A stretch of DNA of 64,000 nt. Origin: Anopheles merus (taxonomy: Eukaryota > Arthropoda > Insecta > Diptera > Culicidae). The stretch is from contig NC_054085.1 in the NCBI RefSeq assembly GCF_017562075.2, forward strand, positions 13,543,222 to 13,607,221. The letters are read 5' to 3'. Shown here piece after piece: positions 48,365 to 63,900 of the stretch (position 1 is its first letter; the number at the start of each line of letters is the position of its first letter). The notes beneath the pieces were generated by a model. The model saw only the letters and a program-made list of their open reading frames with translations. It did not search any database and had not been told where the DNA came from. A program made the position numbers and the translations under genes.

Positions 48365-51300
48365 GTTTCACTTTCAACCACCGAAACAATTGCGGTGCGA
48401 CCGTGGAGGAGGCGTACGCGATTGCTCACAGCGGCAAGGGCACGGGTTTTGACGTTTATGTATGAGATTAACATTAATTTGTGCCTGCGAAAATTTGTTT
48501 TAAATAATGAATTCCACAACTCTTTCCCGGTGGCCCTTTCGCGCATTGATGGTGTGGTGATGGATTTGGATGAATTGTGTGTACCTACACACGAGTCGTC
48601 CAGCACGGGCAACCGTAAAACCCAATCGTGGAAAAGCGGATTGAGGTGTGAATCCGATATGAGTTATGATGATGATGATGTATGCGGGCGATGTTCAATG
48701 TTTTTTTCCTGCCAGTTTTTTTTGCTTTGTTGCAGTTTGCCCGTCCGCTTGTTCGACAACTGTGGGACGTTGTACTACTGGCGGTTTTCCTCGTCCACTG
48801 TGCGCGTTTGTGCGTTCGATTTTTCCATCCCGTTAGTTACTTTTCTATCGCTTCTCTATAGGATCTTTTTTTCCTCATCCGCAACGTGAGTGAGATGAGA
48901 TTTTTTTTCGTTCCACCGTGTCCAACTAAAATGCTTTTTGCTTCAAATCCTCCTTTTTTTGTTTTTCAGCACATTTGTGCAAACATTTCAATCCTGCTTT
49001 CGCGTGGAAATCGTGGCGCGGTTTTGGGTCAGGTGGATTGGTGGATTGTTCGACAAACGTCACTGTTGACAGAAGAGATCAGTAGAGGGTGAGCTGAGGC
49101 AGAGCGGCAGAGTTGAAGTTTGAAATTATGCACACGTCGAAAATATGATGACGTTGCCGCCCGGTTCGGGTCCGAAGTTTGCTTTGGCAGCGGTCCTGAG
49201 GTCCCCGGGGTGATGCTAGAAACAACAAACATTAGCGATTTAATTTCCTATCTGCGGTCGGTACGGATGTTCCGCATGGGGACGAACAAGCTGCAGGATT
49301 GTGCGGTTCCCGAGATGAATTATTAAATTTAGACTAGCGTGGGAACATGGCGAACTTTCCAATGAAGCATCGTCAGTGGAACGGGCGGCGAACGGGCTGT
49401 TGCATGCGCAGGGGTTTTGCTTTGTGTTTGAGTATGTTATTTTCGCGCTTTGAAATGTGGGACGTGCTCTGTATGGGGTTGAATTAGCCAAAGAAAAATA
49501 GCAACTTTTTATTTGCTCTCGTGTGTGTGTGTATATGTGTTTTGTGTGCTGAAAGTGTGTGAGGATTTGGCAACATTAAACAGACAACACAAATATTTCA
49601 AATGATGGTGGTGAATTGAAACGAGCGTTGAAATATTTCAAGCAAACTGATTCTTATGACCCCTAAATGTATGCAATTGAATAAGGTAGCACAATTGTAC
49701 CTGTTGGACAAAGCTCCGTAAATGCTTAATTTAAGATTGATTAAAATAATACAAAAAATCAACGCTTTTCAAGGAGATTGTGTACATCTCCAGAAAAATA
49801 TAACTAGAACACGAGTAACTTTAACCTCTATTCCTAGCCTCGTTAATGGCTCGTTCTCGCCGACACACATATTGCTTTTCCAGCAGCACAACCAATAATC
49901 AATGAAACGCATCTAATCGATTCGAGATCAGAAAACAAAGTGCGGGATTAATTGACCGGCTACCGGATATCCGTGGACCCTGTGACGCTAGACACCGTCC
50001 ACCGTCCGAAAGGATCTGCCGCCAACTTTGACAGCTTGAAATCCAGTTCCGGTAGCTCTAAAGCTGCCCTACCCCCTTGGAAGTAGCGTGTGTATGGGAT
50101 TTACCGATAAAGGTTTCTGGCTCGATTCTGTCCCCACTCGTGACCGTTTGTTTAATGGCACGGTTAGCATTTCGATTGGGTTTCTTATTTGATTTCTATC
50201 GGTTGATAATCAGGGCTGGGCACGCAATAGCGCCCCATTGGTTAGTGGTCACTACCGAGTGACGCAAATCCGCATCAATAAATCGCACACTTGCCAAAGT
50301 CCACCGGAAAAAGCTGTCATGTTTTGTTGGCACGGGACAGTTGCTGGCGTAGGGATTCAGCAGAAGCAGCAGTCTCAGTCTCTCCTCAAAGCGATAAATA
50401 ATCATTCGATCGTAAACGGAAGATTACCAACGTGAAATAAAGTACCGGCCGGGTGGAGTGTCGAGCAGAAGAATGTGTGTCTTTAAGAAGTTTGGACGGA
50501 CAGAGAAAACTTTCCCCCGACAACAAGGGGCGGGAAGGATTTTCCATCGAATTGACCACGCTATCGAGGATGTTGCGATGCGTTGTTTATGTGAATTGAA
50601 TTGGCTTTTATTTCGCTGCGCGGGAAGGAAGTGCCCATTTCACAATCCAGCCAGGGATTACTGGTAAGTGTACTGCTTAAAGTTCCTCTTCCTAGCCGGA
50701 GCAATAAAATGCATTTGGAGCTCTGGTTTGTTTCAACTAGTGGTAAGTCACCGTTGAGTATGATTATTTCCTACCCTGGGCAAACATGCTACAAAAGAAT
50801 TCGGTACGAGGCGTCCCTTTTTTGGTGGGCTTAACCCTGCCAAATCCCAGCCAACTATTTATCGGATCCGGGGGTTGATTTTATTGTTTCACTCAGCCCT
50901 GTTGCTTGCGGGGGCTCTAGCCGAAGCTGGAGCAACCTCAACCGGAGCTTTTGAATGCGAAAAAGTGCACTCGGGACCTACACTTTTTTGCACAAATTTT
51001 TGTCAAAGGTGTATTGTGGGGACTCTTCGCTTAAGAAATTGCTCCTGCTGGAAGCGCGTGCAGTGCAACTTTCCCATCAGTTCGTGCCGTTTTACGCGGT
51101 GGGACACCTTCCCACGGGGTACGCGCATCATACGTGCCTTTGCTAAGATGACAGCACCGTGCAATGGGAGCAAAAAAAAGCGAACCGGGGGGGGAAAGAA
51201 GAATACATATCCTATCAGAAGATTTAAAAACCTTCCAACCGGAAACGGTAAACTTTTTCACTCGTATTCTTATCCTGACGCTGGAGTCTGCTTTTACTTT

Positions 51301-54300
51301 TTTCTCTCTCTACTTGCTCGCTTACCCTTATATGGTTTCGTTTCTTTTTGCGGGTGAATTTCAACCGCTCAAAACTTACCTTTAGGTTTTCTTTTAGACA
51401 AGGCGTCTGTTGCTGCTGCTGCTGCTGCTGCTTCTGCCATCGGTGGAGCCGGTTGAGAGTAAAAGAAAAGAACTACAAAAGATAAGCGACTCGGGGTATT
51501 GCTTCTACGCCACGTGTGGGGAAGGTTCTAGTTACTTCCCTTAGTGCCTGCCTGCCGGTACGATGTACCATGTAAAGGACACCCACTTCAAATCGCACTT
51601 CTGCTGGATCGTCTCTTACCGTGCCGCCCTTGCAGCTCGGAAGATGAAATCGGAATCAGTTTCTTTGAAAATTGTTTCTTTCCGATTTTGGCATGCCCCG
51701 GCGGTACACCGATGCACCGGTATGGCGTGTCTCATACCCACCATGAGGTGCTTTTGAGCTACCGCAAATTGGAGGGAAAAATGGCGAGCGATTCCTTTAC
51801 ACCCTAGACTCCTTCGGGTTTCCACTTTTCCGTCGTCTTGGATGTATGAGTTCTTTTTTTTTGCCTCTTCCATGCCGAAAGCGGTATAGTTTTATCTCTT
51901 TTCGATTGCATTGCGAAGGATTTTGGAGGATTTGGTTGAGTATGTGTGTGTGTGTTTGGTTCGTTTCTTATGGTAAGTATGCTTTAAATGGTTTCTTTTA
52001 CTTCAAAATCCACTCCGTTGTTTATGTGTTTGGAGCACATTAAAATTTGCAGTACATCAATGTAAATCCACGTGTTATTTTGCGATACATAGTTGGTTAT
52101 TGAATAAAGTGCCAGAAAAAAGGCTTAACGAGGTACGTAATAAATACCCAAAATGTATCTTTAAACGAAAATAATTTGATTTATATTATTTAGAGATATA
52201 TTTAGCTCTTTCGACTTGATATCTACGACTGAAGGTTTCACTTCCTGTTGATTATTCAAATCATGTATTCCACCAAGACAAGGCTCGCACTAATTCAAAT
52301 CCTTCAATCCGGAAAGCTCCAGCAGGATCATGGCGGGATTGGAGTAATTGTTTTTAACTAAACGTACCGTATCACCAGCTCCAAACCTGGTCCAAAACGG
52401 TGATCCAAATCTCCGAAGCGTCTAAATCTCCATTTTAATCCAATCTCACCCGGTGCTCCCAAGGCGTACCGAAGGGAAGCAGGCTAATAATCCACCCACC
52501 AGGACGTCCAGTCTTTGAGAGACTTAAATCCTCTGCAGTAATTCGTCCGTACCCGATGCTCGATCGTTCCCGGTGCCGGTGGTGTAGGACCTTTGTGTTT
52601 TGCTGCAGCATCGTCAAAGGTGCATTCTGCAACAAAACCACAAGCTACACTTAACGGAGCGCACTTCCAGTGCCCGCTCTTGTTGCTGCCGAATGGTAGT
52701 ATTGGCCCGCTCCGGTCGGTTCCGTATCCTACGCAGGACAATGGCAGATTAGCATCATATCGATGGGAAAATTTGGTTAATTCCTAACCCGTACTCTATT
52801 GCCCGGGCATCGATTAGGAGCTCTCGGTGCAATTTAAACTGCGACATACCTTGTCTAGGTGCTTGTCTCTAATGCTTTAGCAACATGGTCCCTGACTGGA
52901 GTGCAATAAAAGCACACACAAGAAGAAAAAAAGGTCACATGGTCTTGCTACGAGCACTTTCATTGCTGCTCTCTCTCTTTCTTTGTTTCCTCAATCCATT
53001 TTCGACAGAGACCTTTGTTTAATTGGCACTATACGACCGAAAGCCTAAAATTATCCACACCCGGAGCTTCTACGCACAGGATGGATCCAGCGAAATCTCA
53101 CCACGCTCGACTCGAAGGGTCCTAAAGCTACAGACAAAGCCTCTTACTCACGACACCTTCCCCGGGACTAGAGGGCCCTAACCCTAACCACAATATCTAT
53201 AAACATTTTCCGAATTCGAGATTGACCAGTATCGTTCGTTTTAATCTGATGCTTTGCATTGTGATTGTGGGCTCGATGGTTGGCTGAGCGAGTCAAGCTC
53301 CCGGGTCAGGTGAGCTCAATCGTGTTTTGAAGCGACTAAGAGAGCAGGCAGGAGAGTGGGATTTTGAAGAAGAAATGAGACCAATCAAAGCTCAGCTCTG
53401 TCCCTGCAACCGAAACGAGCGGTAAGATGCGTATAATTATGCGGTTAGGGTGAAATATTAAACCTCGTACGATGTCCCTTTTTTGCTGGTTGGTCCGAAC
53501 TCTAGAGTACGGCAGGACGTGAATGGAGAGCTCATGCTGCTTGAAAATGCGCTGAATGTAAACCGCAAGGGGTAGGAACGCTTTCGGCAGACAAAAAAAA
53601 GGCCGAGTAGACGAATCTCCGGGAACGATATCTGCTGATGTTACAGTTCTTTTTGCGGTTTATCTGCGCCAACTCACTCACACACATACCGATCGTGTGG
53701 ATTGTGGATTTTTGTCTGGCAGGCAGTGCAGGGAGCTTGTGCAAAACCTCGTGTGACATTCCCGGTGACTAATGCCGTCGAATAATTGTCACTAATTGTG
53801 ATCCGTTTGTTACTGGTGGATCGTTTCGGGATGGATTGGACAGTTGGCTGTGATGCGAAAACCTTCCTTCGTGAATGGTCAATGGATGCGTGAATAGTGT
53901 AGCAACAGTAAATGAATGGCTAGGAAAAGGGACGTTTTGTAAATGTTAGACATCGGGAGAACAAGCCTAATGGAACATGGTTAATGGCTTTGGTCTTACT
54001 GAATTCAAGCAAATTGTAGGCGTATTTTTTGTGACCAAATACGACATTGTTTGAGCTTTTTCATAGTATAAAATTGTCAGCTAAAGACGCAGCATCTCAG
54101 ATGTGTTACACAACTATATAAAAGTTTGACTTAGAGAATTGATTATACGTTCAATTTGAAGCGATTAAGAAAGGTGTTTGAGAGAAAAAATGCAAATCGA
54201 TAACTTTAAAAGCATTTTTCACTCAACTTAAGAAATTCTTCACTAGCAGACTGCATGTTATAACCCAAAAAAATTAAAAACAATGTATGATCCACGCATG

Positions 54301-56187
54301 CCATCATCATCATTTTCGTATCAAGAGAATAATATTGCGTACCAAAACCACAAGTCCAACGCTCTCAGTGCATCCCAACAACTGCATAATTAACCCTTAG
54401 ATCCTAGCAGCTGCCCTGTGCCTGCTACTCTGTCAGCCATAAGAATCAAACCCATTCATCACCGGTTAGCTGGAACGATAAAACTGCGTGCAATGTGCGT
54501 GAACTGGTGAGGTTGTTTTTTCTCCATTTCATAACAATTTACCCCTAAAAAGCCTTCATGTGTGTGTGTGGGAGAGAGATTTTTTCATCCCAAACTTCCA
54601 ATGTTGCGATCGGAGTTTAAACTGATTGCTCTATCAAAATGTTGGGCTTTGTTCGGTGCTGTTTCGTAGGCACAATTTGCCCATGTTTTCACCGTTTTTT
54701 GGACTGAAGATTAATTTGTTGGGTAGGTAGCATTTTTGTGCTACATTCGCTAAAGCCACCGTTGCTTGTTCCACTCGCTCCGTGCGTGGACTAACCCCAT
54801 TGATAGCCCGGTGGCATAGGTTTTGGGTTTTGGTCGAGATTCATGGCAAGGGCTCAAAAATTGACCAACGTAATCGATGCCACTCGGGCAGCGCCGAACG
54901 CTACGCGAGCCGTTTATTATCCTTATTGCTACGCAGCTAATGCATAAAGCTTTGCCTGTCCCGCAGAAGCATGGGGCTGGTGCGGTGAATGAAAAAAGTA
55001 GTTCAAAATCCTGATTTCCTATCACGAACACAAGCGGCGCGCTACACAGGCATTTAAAGAACCAAGTCGGCATGCACGGAGAATTGCATTAACAAGAAAG
55101 TCGGAAATGGGGGTGGAAATCGGGGCTTGGAGTTTGGCGAAACGAACAAACGCTACATTTTATTGGACAGATTTTCCAATTTTACGGATCAACGAGTTTT
55201 TTTACGCTTCCGCGCTCGCGCACCGGATGAAGTAGTTCGTTCCCGTTCGGTGTCCGGCTTTTTTCCCTGAGGAGAGGATGTGTGATAGAGAGTGAGAGGA
55301 TGTGCAGATCATCTCCCCCGGTTTTTCCGGTGCACGTTCGTTTCACGCGCGAGGATCATCGGGATCGGGAGCTTCATTTAGCAGAAAATTATTTGCTGCA
55401 GCGATTGGGGGAGGATTTGGGAATGCGTTTTTTTTTTCGCGTATGTTTTAATGTCGCTTGAAGTATTAGAGCCGGAGGGTTATGAGGCCGTTGTCGGGGA
55501 GTAAAGAGATCGATTATTATGTAGGATGGATTATAAACTTTGGTTGGGAACGGATGAAGAAGGATTGAAGGATGACATTGTCTTTAATGGACTGAATTTC
55601 TGTTCGATAGTGTTCTCCTTTATAAAGGAGTTATTTATTTGTTATTGGGTTATTAAATGCTTTTAATAATTTAATCGAACATTGTGTATGTATTAAAAAG
55701 CTTTTTTATTTATTTTATTTTATCTCGGACTTAAGCAGCCAAATAACGTGAAAAAAGCAGAAAATGTCTTATAAGAATACATCTTGCATAACTTTAGGCG
55801 CAGAAGTAAAAGCTTCGGCGATATTTAACAATCTACAGCAATACTTTTCTTTTCTGTTTCGTTATAAATCCTCAAGGCAGACTTCTTCTATTCAAGTCCA
55901 TTTTGCGGACACTAATCGATTATCAAATAACAACCAAAAAAAAGCACGAAAAAATAACTCACATCCCACACAAACAATGGGAATTGATTTATAGGTTGAT
56001 CTTTTGTGGTTTGTGGTTATGTTTCGGTCAAATTTGGGACCATCTCCTTCCACCCCGTACACACAGTAGCCTCACTGGCCTCCATGCCAAGTAGCCATTT
56101 GCATGTTGAGCGTTTCGGGGGTGTATTTTTTAATGTTTCCTTTTGCGCTCAAGCATCAATCCTCACAATGGGAAAAGCTGAAAGTAG
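48365..56187. other. Gene-free stretch
   Basis: No recognised gene. AT-rich pockets lie at 49.56-49.83, 52.0-52.25, 53.94-54.3 and 55.56-55.99 kb, and a TGC triplet run at 51411-51432. Protein-like but unrecognised frames occur at 52484-52790 (-), 53532-53759 (-) and 54750-55073 (-). None has a convincing exon structure. Confidence 0.5.
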
Positions 56188-56832
<645 letters not shown>

Positions 56833-59800
56833 TGGGGCCCAAACAGTGGCGAAGGTGAAGTTGCGAGAGGGAAAGAGAGAGAGGGAGAGAGCGAGAGTTC
56901 CCAAGCAAGAAAAGTTAAACATGGAAATTCACGTACGACCAAACGGTGCACCGAAAATGGCAGGTTGGCTCTTAACACACACACACACAACTTCGTCGGG
57001 GAGCTTCTCCGGTTTCTTTCATGTGATTATGTGTGCTAACCGTGGCACCGTGGATCAGCCTCTGGAACTACACCTAGCCACGAACGGTCATACATCATAC
57101 ACGACGGAGGGGTGGTGGAAAGTACGACCCGAAGCGGAAGGAATGGTTGGTTTATGCAATCGCAAATTCAAACTAGGCGCTGCAAAAGAGAGAGAGAGTC
57201 GAAAAGGTGGCCGGGCTTGAGGGCCGGCGGCTAGAAACATTTTAATTTCAGATTCATATGTGAAAAGAAATGTTCTCAAATTTACGCCAGCCAACCAGCC
57301 TGGACCAAAATGTTGCTCGTTTCGGTTCGGTGTTCGCTTCAAAGGGTTTCGCTTCCGTGTCGGTATGCCGGGCACATGGGGTGGAGGAAAGTTAAACCGA
57401 CGAGATATATTAACGGCTTGTTATTGCAGGCTGTTGGTTTGTGTGTATGTGTGTGTGTGGGTGGGTGGGTGTGTCTTTTTGGATGCAATGCATATGCAGA
57501 AAATGTTCAAACAGGGCGATGATATGTTCGTTGAAAGCGTGAATGTTTGATTTAAAATGAGCGAGCAGTGGAATTAGAACGCGAGTTTTGAAATTCAAAT
57601 GTCGATTGAACAACGTCTAAAAGTATACAATTGTGTAGTTCCATCTTATATTTTTTACAGTAAGATCTGAGTTCATTTAAATTATGTTTTTGAGGCTTAA
57701 GGTATTGTAATAATTAAAAAAAACCTAATAACTACACTACAGGATAAAAAAATGAAGCTTTCATAAGCTTTCAAGCAAGTAAAGTAATAGTGTTGCATAC
57801 CCTAAGGCGCTTCTCACTTCAATAGTCATACTAACGCAAACGTTGCATACTTTTAGGCGTAAACTTGTTTTGATTTAATTAACTTAAATAGTGTTTGCAA
57901 TGCTTTATCTACTAACAGCTGCTACTTTGGTACAACTGCAGTTTAAGATTCACTTTAGCGCACTGTTAATAAATCCCTCAATACTTCGCTTATTACCATA
58001 ATCAACTCAAAGCAACCCTTGGCTGAAAAGATACCATATGGCGATGGGATTCAGTAAGAAACTATTTTCCCCAACACGGTAGCTTACATTTCTTGGGGAA
58101 CAAAAAAACTACAACCAGTTCTTCGCCTTTCAACAGATTGCATTCAACGCGAGAGTTAATAGCATGACTGGCTTCATAATCGTCTTAGCAGCAGGGGGCC
58201 ACCGTTGCTTACTACCCAACCCACCCCGTACATGGTCACGCTCGAAAGTAGCACCGTATTCTCAAGTAGCTGTGTGCCATTCCTTCGGCAAGCGGCGAAA
58301 TTATGCGCGAAAAGTCTTTAAAGTGTGCCCGGTTTTATTATTTTTAAATTCCCCTAGATTTAGCCATCAGTATGCTAAAATGGTGGAGTAAAAGATACAA
58401 AGAAGCCAACAGGGAAAGAGAGAACAGTGGGAAAAATAAAACAAATCCCAACATCAGCTTGCAAGACCTCGGCAGATCGGTATGCTGCGCTTGGTTCCGC
58501 TCCAGATACAGAGAACGAAGCAAAATACACACACAAAAAAAAACACACACACACAGAGCTTGAGGGCTTTTCACCTCGGCTTTTCCTTCATCCTTTAAAT
58601 GACACTCATGGGCTGGCGCATCGTGTTTCAGGGGGGCACGGAAACGAGCCGGAGCGACCGGTGGGATAGAAAACGGAGGAAAAGTTTTACTCCCGAGGCT
58701 GGCTTACGGGGGAAGCCTCACAACGCACGCACACAAAACAGCCGGGCCCGAAGAGGGAGGGGAGCGAAACCTCAAGCAGTTGTTGGCTGGTTGGGTAAAA
58801 GACACACACACAGTCACACAAAATAACAGCAAAAAAACACGAGAGATACGTACGTACACCCGATGCTCCAGCGGGCAAAACGACACACAAGAATTCGTCA
58901 CCAGTTGGGCGCGTTTGTGGCGAGCGAAAAGTTTCCCATCAACTGCTTCGGGGAAGGGGCGCTTCAACTTCATTTAGCTCCGCCAGCTCGGTGGTGTCCG
59001 TGGTGTTGTGTTATTTCGCCTGCGGGAAAGAATTACGCGAGTGGTATGACACGACGTGGGGTGGGGTAGTTTGTTCGGGGAGGTCGGTAGAAGGATGCTT
59101 GAGGGGATTGATGCGAAATTATTCAACCAAAATCTCTCTCGTCATCAATTCCTAACGACGAGTGTGCAGTACATTAGCGATGTCGTGGGTCGATGTCGGC
59201 CGGTGACAGTTGGTCTAATGATGTCCAAACGAAATAAAAGGGAACGATGTAGTTTTGTTCTTCATTTGTTTTGTGACGTAGTAATTTGGAATTAGTTTCG
59301 GATTGTTCAATTAAATACAGAATCAAAATTAAAATTAATGACAAGTTAACTAAAATATTAGGAAGTAATATTTGCATTTATTTTAAGCTATATTCTTAAA
59401 CAATTTTTATTGATATTTAACGGAAATGTATTTCATAAAAAAGTGAAACATTTAGTTGCAATTTTACTACATTTAATCTTCTTCAAACGAACACTTTGCG
59501 GAACGTATCTTCCCGGCAGTATCATATCCCCTCAGTCCACAACCGACAAAAGATCACACCGGCTGTTCATGCTTTTCCCCTTTTGACTTTTCAATGATGA
59601 GAGAAGTTTTTCGGGGAGTTTTCTTACCTTTCTTGTGATATTTGTGGACACTCCGGGAAGCAGCCGGCAGCATGCTGGAAAGCCGAAACAAGTGAAAAGT
59701 TTTTAATAATATTTGCTAAAGTTTGGCTGGTTTTCTTGCACCGGGGGTGGAGTCAGTACTATCGGAAGCTTCGTTGCAGATAGGATTTGACGCGACTAGA

Positions 59801-60694
59801 GGGGTTCGTCGTTTCGCACCGTTACCTTGAGTGTGATACCCTGGTTTTACGCCTCAGTATTTTTTTATTTGTTCGAGGGCCTTAAAATGCTAACGTAGGT
59901 AAGATTTTGAAGAGATTTCGGCAAAGAAAGTTATGGAGCAAGGCAAGCAAATTCGAACAAACTTTAGCATTAGTTTATAGGAAACAGATATTCTAGAAGA
60001 CCAATAAGAAATATGGATCCGACTTGAATCCCATCGATTTGATGTTGAATGTTTCTATCAGAATTGGCAGACAGAAGCCACTGGATAGGAAAAAATAAAC
60101 AAATATTGAAATAAAATATATATTTTTTCTACCATCGTTAAATAGCCAACATAATTTGATGTAATAAAAACCCACCGCAAGGAAAACTCTTCAACGCCTT
60201 CGGCAAATAAATTGCACCATTTCTAGATCGTGCCTGTAACCAATCAAAGCCGGCCGAAATAAAGCAAAGAAAATCGTGTTTCGCCTACCCTGTGCCTTTG
60301 CAAATTATCCAAGGAGAAAAATGGAGGGACGAGGCAGAAAGAGGCCGATCCCAGTTCTCGCCTCAGTGACGAACAAAACGAGCTGCAACAGCTTCAAATT
60401 TGTCTGAAAACTTCACCCGGCACACTTCAACTGAGAAGAAAAAGAAAAAGAAGAAAAAAAACAAGCAAAAAAGCGAGCTCTTGAAAAAGTTTTCATTATT
60501 TCAGCCTCTTAAGAAACCCCTGCCCGGGGTTCTTCCTTTCGCGGTGTATCCCGCGTTGCCTACCTTTAGGCGCGTACTTGAATTGCTTTTCTATCGCGCG
60601 CGGTGTGATTTGCATCGTCGAAAGCTCACCGATAGGGGGAAAAGCGTTTACCAGCAGCAAATCGATAAATAGGACGAAGTAGAGGAAGGAAATA

Positions 60695-60712
60695 GGGGGG
60701 GGGGGGGGGGGG
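60695..60712 (+). repeat. Poly-G run, 18 bases
   Basis: The longest of five G homopolymers of 11 or more bases in the window, all on the plus strand. Confidence 0.95.
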
Positions 60713-63700
60713 TATGAAAGGAAAGTTGTGCCTTTCGATCGTTTCACCAATTTATTGCCGTTTTACCCGTTTTGCAATCGGAAACGGCAATCGGAAAACG
60801 GTCGATAAACGATAATGCGTCGTTCCGGTTCGGGGTTTGTGGGTGTGTGTGTGTGTGTGTGTGCGAGTGTCAGTGTTCGCTGGAATGGTCAGGAAGCGGG
60901 CAGGTTAATTAGTGGACGCATGATTTAATTAACTGTGGCTGCGGGTTAGGGGGGAGGAGAGAGAGCGTTTGTACAAGTAACGCTATTTTGACCGAAACCA
61001 ATTCTGACTACACTGGCCACTGGAGGCGAACGGGGCGTGCGAATGAGGAGTACAAAAGTGGGCCGGAAATGAGCAATGACCTGTACGTCCGGTTTGCAAA
61101 ATAATATTTCTCCCTTGGGGGAGAAAAACCCCGGCGAAAATGTTATCGAATTTGCACTCACCTCGTCGTCGGTCAGAAAAGAGAGAGAGCGAGAGTCACG
61201 AGCGGCAAAACGGAAGGAAGTAAAAAATTATCCACTCCAGACAAGCGAAAAGCCTGTTGTTGTTCGCTAGCCGGAAGTTTTGGCCTTGGCCGCAAAGTGA
61301 CCAACCCTTGGGAGGAGTGGGAGCGGTGGCAGACGCTGCCGGTGCGGGGCAGGAAGGCAATTCATCATCATTTAATATTCATCGACTACCATCGCCTACG
61401 GCGTTAAAACGAGGCTGGCTGCGTCGTTCCGCCACTAAAGAGCGTGGCAGCAGTATCAGCACTGCACCTTCTCTCCTCTCTTTTGCAATGGTGGCGTGGA
61501 GGTGTCATTAAATGTATATTAAATAATTGAATTGAAAGGTACACTACGTGACCCAGATCGGTCCAGATCGGGTGTTGCAGGTCAATTGGGCATCAATCGG
61601 GATGAGCAGGTTGGAAAAGGGTTAATTTGACTGGGCATTATTGGGCACTTCCTGCTTCGGGTAGGTACTGCCTCCTGCCACGGCCAGGCAAACAACAGCT
61701 GGCAGGTGTATGCGTATTTGTGAAGCGTTTAAATGCCCCCCATCAATTATCGGCGATCGCCGCTGTTTGTGTACGATTTATGTTTATTTTGCCTCGGGTA
61801 TTTTCCACCAGACAAAGTAAATATTTGCAAAAACTGAAAAGGAAGCTGTAGAGAAGGCTCAAAATAAACAGTTTAGTTTACAATAAAACTGTTGTTTGAG
61901 ATTGCATCAGAACATTTTAAAGCCAAAGAAAAATGTGTCTGTAAGCAGCCTTTTTGGATAAAAAAAAATGGGAAGCAAAAAACCGGACGACACTAAATCA
62001 AACTCGTACACCGAACTATTGTACTGGAGACACAGACAGACTGCGAGAGGCTTTATCGAACGGCCCCGGGCAAAGCACACCAAACTAAACCAAACCGGCA
62101 CCTGGCAACTGGCCCTTCCTTCTTTCCCTTCCAAAGCAGCAAGCCCACAGAAAAGGGAGACACGATAAAGATAAAAATAAAATATATGAATATAAATAGA
62201 TCTGTTCGTGTTCGGTTTAAATAAATTCGGTTTCCAACCGGTACAACGCGACACGCGGTGCGACTGTTGCACTGCTGTCGCATTGCTTGCGAGCTTTCCA
62301 CGCAAGCAACATGCTGCATGTCGCGTAACATTTTCTGCTCCCCTCGATAGTGGTTCGCGTTCCGGCAACGTATTTGCCGACGCCGAACCCGAAGACGGTG
62401 GCCGCTGGTGAAAAAAGGGAAAAACAAAAACCACAGCCACACACACACACACACCACTCGATGGAAAACAGTCGCGGAAGGCGGTTGTTGCAGTTTTTCA
62501 GCCCGTCAAGCGAATGGACATTGCGCAGGTCCTGGCAATACCAAACACGGCTTGGGACTCCCACTCACGCTTTCTGCCTAATGTAACGGGCTGGTGTTTA
62601 CGAGGTGGAGCGTAGGGTGATGGTTAGCACTTGAGAAATAAACGAATTCTAAAGGACCCTTAGTTGAAGGTGCTTTTTTGATTAACAACCTGGTAATGTT
62701 AATAATATTTAACGTGCTTTTTTCGCGTGAAGAGGTTGTGGAGAAGGATGAAAGGGCGATGAGGACGCATTTAATAATTGGAAAATATGCGAGAGCGCAT
62801 CGGCAGCATCTAATCGGTTTCGTTACTGACTGAGCATTTGAGTTACTTAAAGGGTAAGAGGAAATATAAATGGGAATTAGGGAAATATTTATGGAATGAA
62901 AAGGTAATGAAAAGAAATAGTTAGAATAGTTAGAAGAAATAAAAATCAGGGAATATCATGGAAAATGTAACAAATCATTAACAAAAGATAAATAAGTCCT
63001 TTGTGATTCAAATAATCAAATAAACAATTAAATAGTAATAAAAATGGTAACAAATAAAGCGAGAATGTTTTTGAAACAATATAAGACGAAAAAAAGGACA
63101 ATAAGTATTGTACAATATAATAATCAAATATGCAACAGGAAGTCTTCATGATTATAGCTTCTTAAATGAAATAAAGTATAAAAAGGGACTAAATCACTTT
63201 TACACCCATCGAAGCATCCTTTTCTGTTTCGTAATCTTCAACTTGCCCGGAAAGGAAACGCCTTTCTACCCAGTTGCCTTTGCACATTTGGAACCGAAAG
63301 CCGAATGCCAATTGCAACAGCAGCAGCAGCTGCAATTGCACACATAGAAAAGAAAGCAAACGCATAATGGTCCCATCGCGCTGCAGTCGCGACGAGTAAG
63401 ATGCATCCTGGGAAAGTCGTCCTTACTCCCAGCACAATAATTATATTATTACGGTTTTCAAGCACGAACGGTTCGTCGTCGTCGTCGTCGTCGTGCTGGT
63501 TCGTTGTTGAATACGATAAGGGGAGCCCGATGGTGCTCCAATGTAGAAGAGGAGAGTGGTAAGCAGTGCAGGACAGGAGGACGTGTGGGGTCGTTCGAAC
63601 CATTGGATTCGGGTCCTTGTTGGGGAAATGCTGTTGCTGAGTTCTCGATTGGTGAGACCGAGCGAAGTCGTTGAAAGTGAGTGACTTTTGAATTTGTATG

Positions 63701-63848
63701 TTTCTGAAACATAATTGTTTGTTTGCTTTTTGTTGAAAACGCGGTTTTCTATTGAACTTTTAATAAATGCTAATTATTACTTTCGTAAACGATATATTTG
63801 ATGTCGTTCCTTCAAAATGAAATAAATCTTAAATTCCTATTATCCCAG

Positions 63849-63900
63849 CATCCAGACGGCACTCACGCGACGAACTCACTCGTTCGCAACAGCCACTCGG
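63849..63900 (+). other. Possible 52-nt internal exon at the window edge
   Basis: TATTATCCCAG (63848) precedes 52 nt that read HPDGTHATNSLVRNSHS in one frame and end CGG before a good donor, GTAAGG (63901). If real it belongs to a gene extending right of the window. Very short exons of this kind arise by chance, so confidence is low. Confidence 0.2.

Noticed and set aside
48063..48889. Ser-Leu and Arg-Glu repeat frames around 48 kb, and similar ones at 14.6, 31.0, 31.7, 32.2 and 43.1 kb
   Set aside because: They are microsatellite translations with no conserved flanks.
53176..53189. CCCTAACCCTAACC, telomere-like repeat
   Set aside because: Only two units. To my knowledge dipterans do not use this telomeric repeat.
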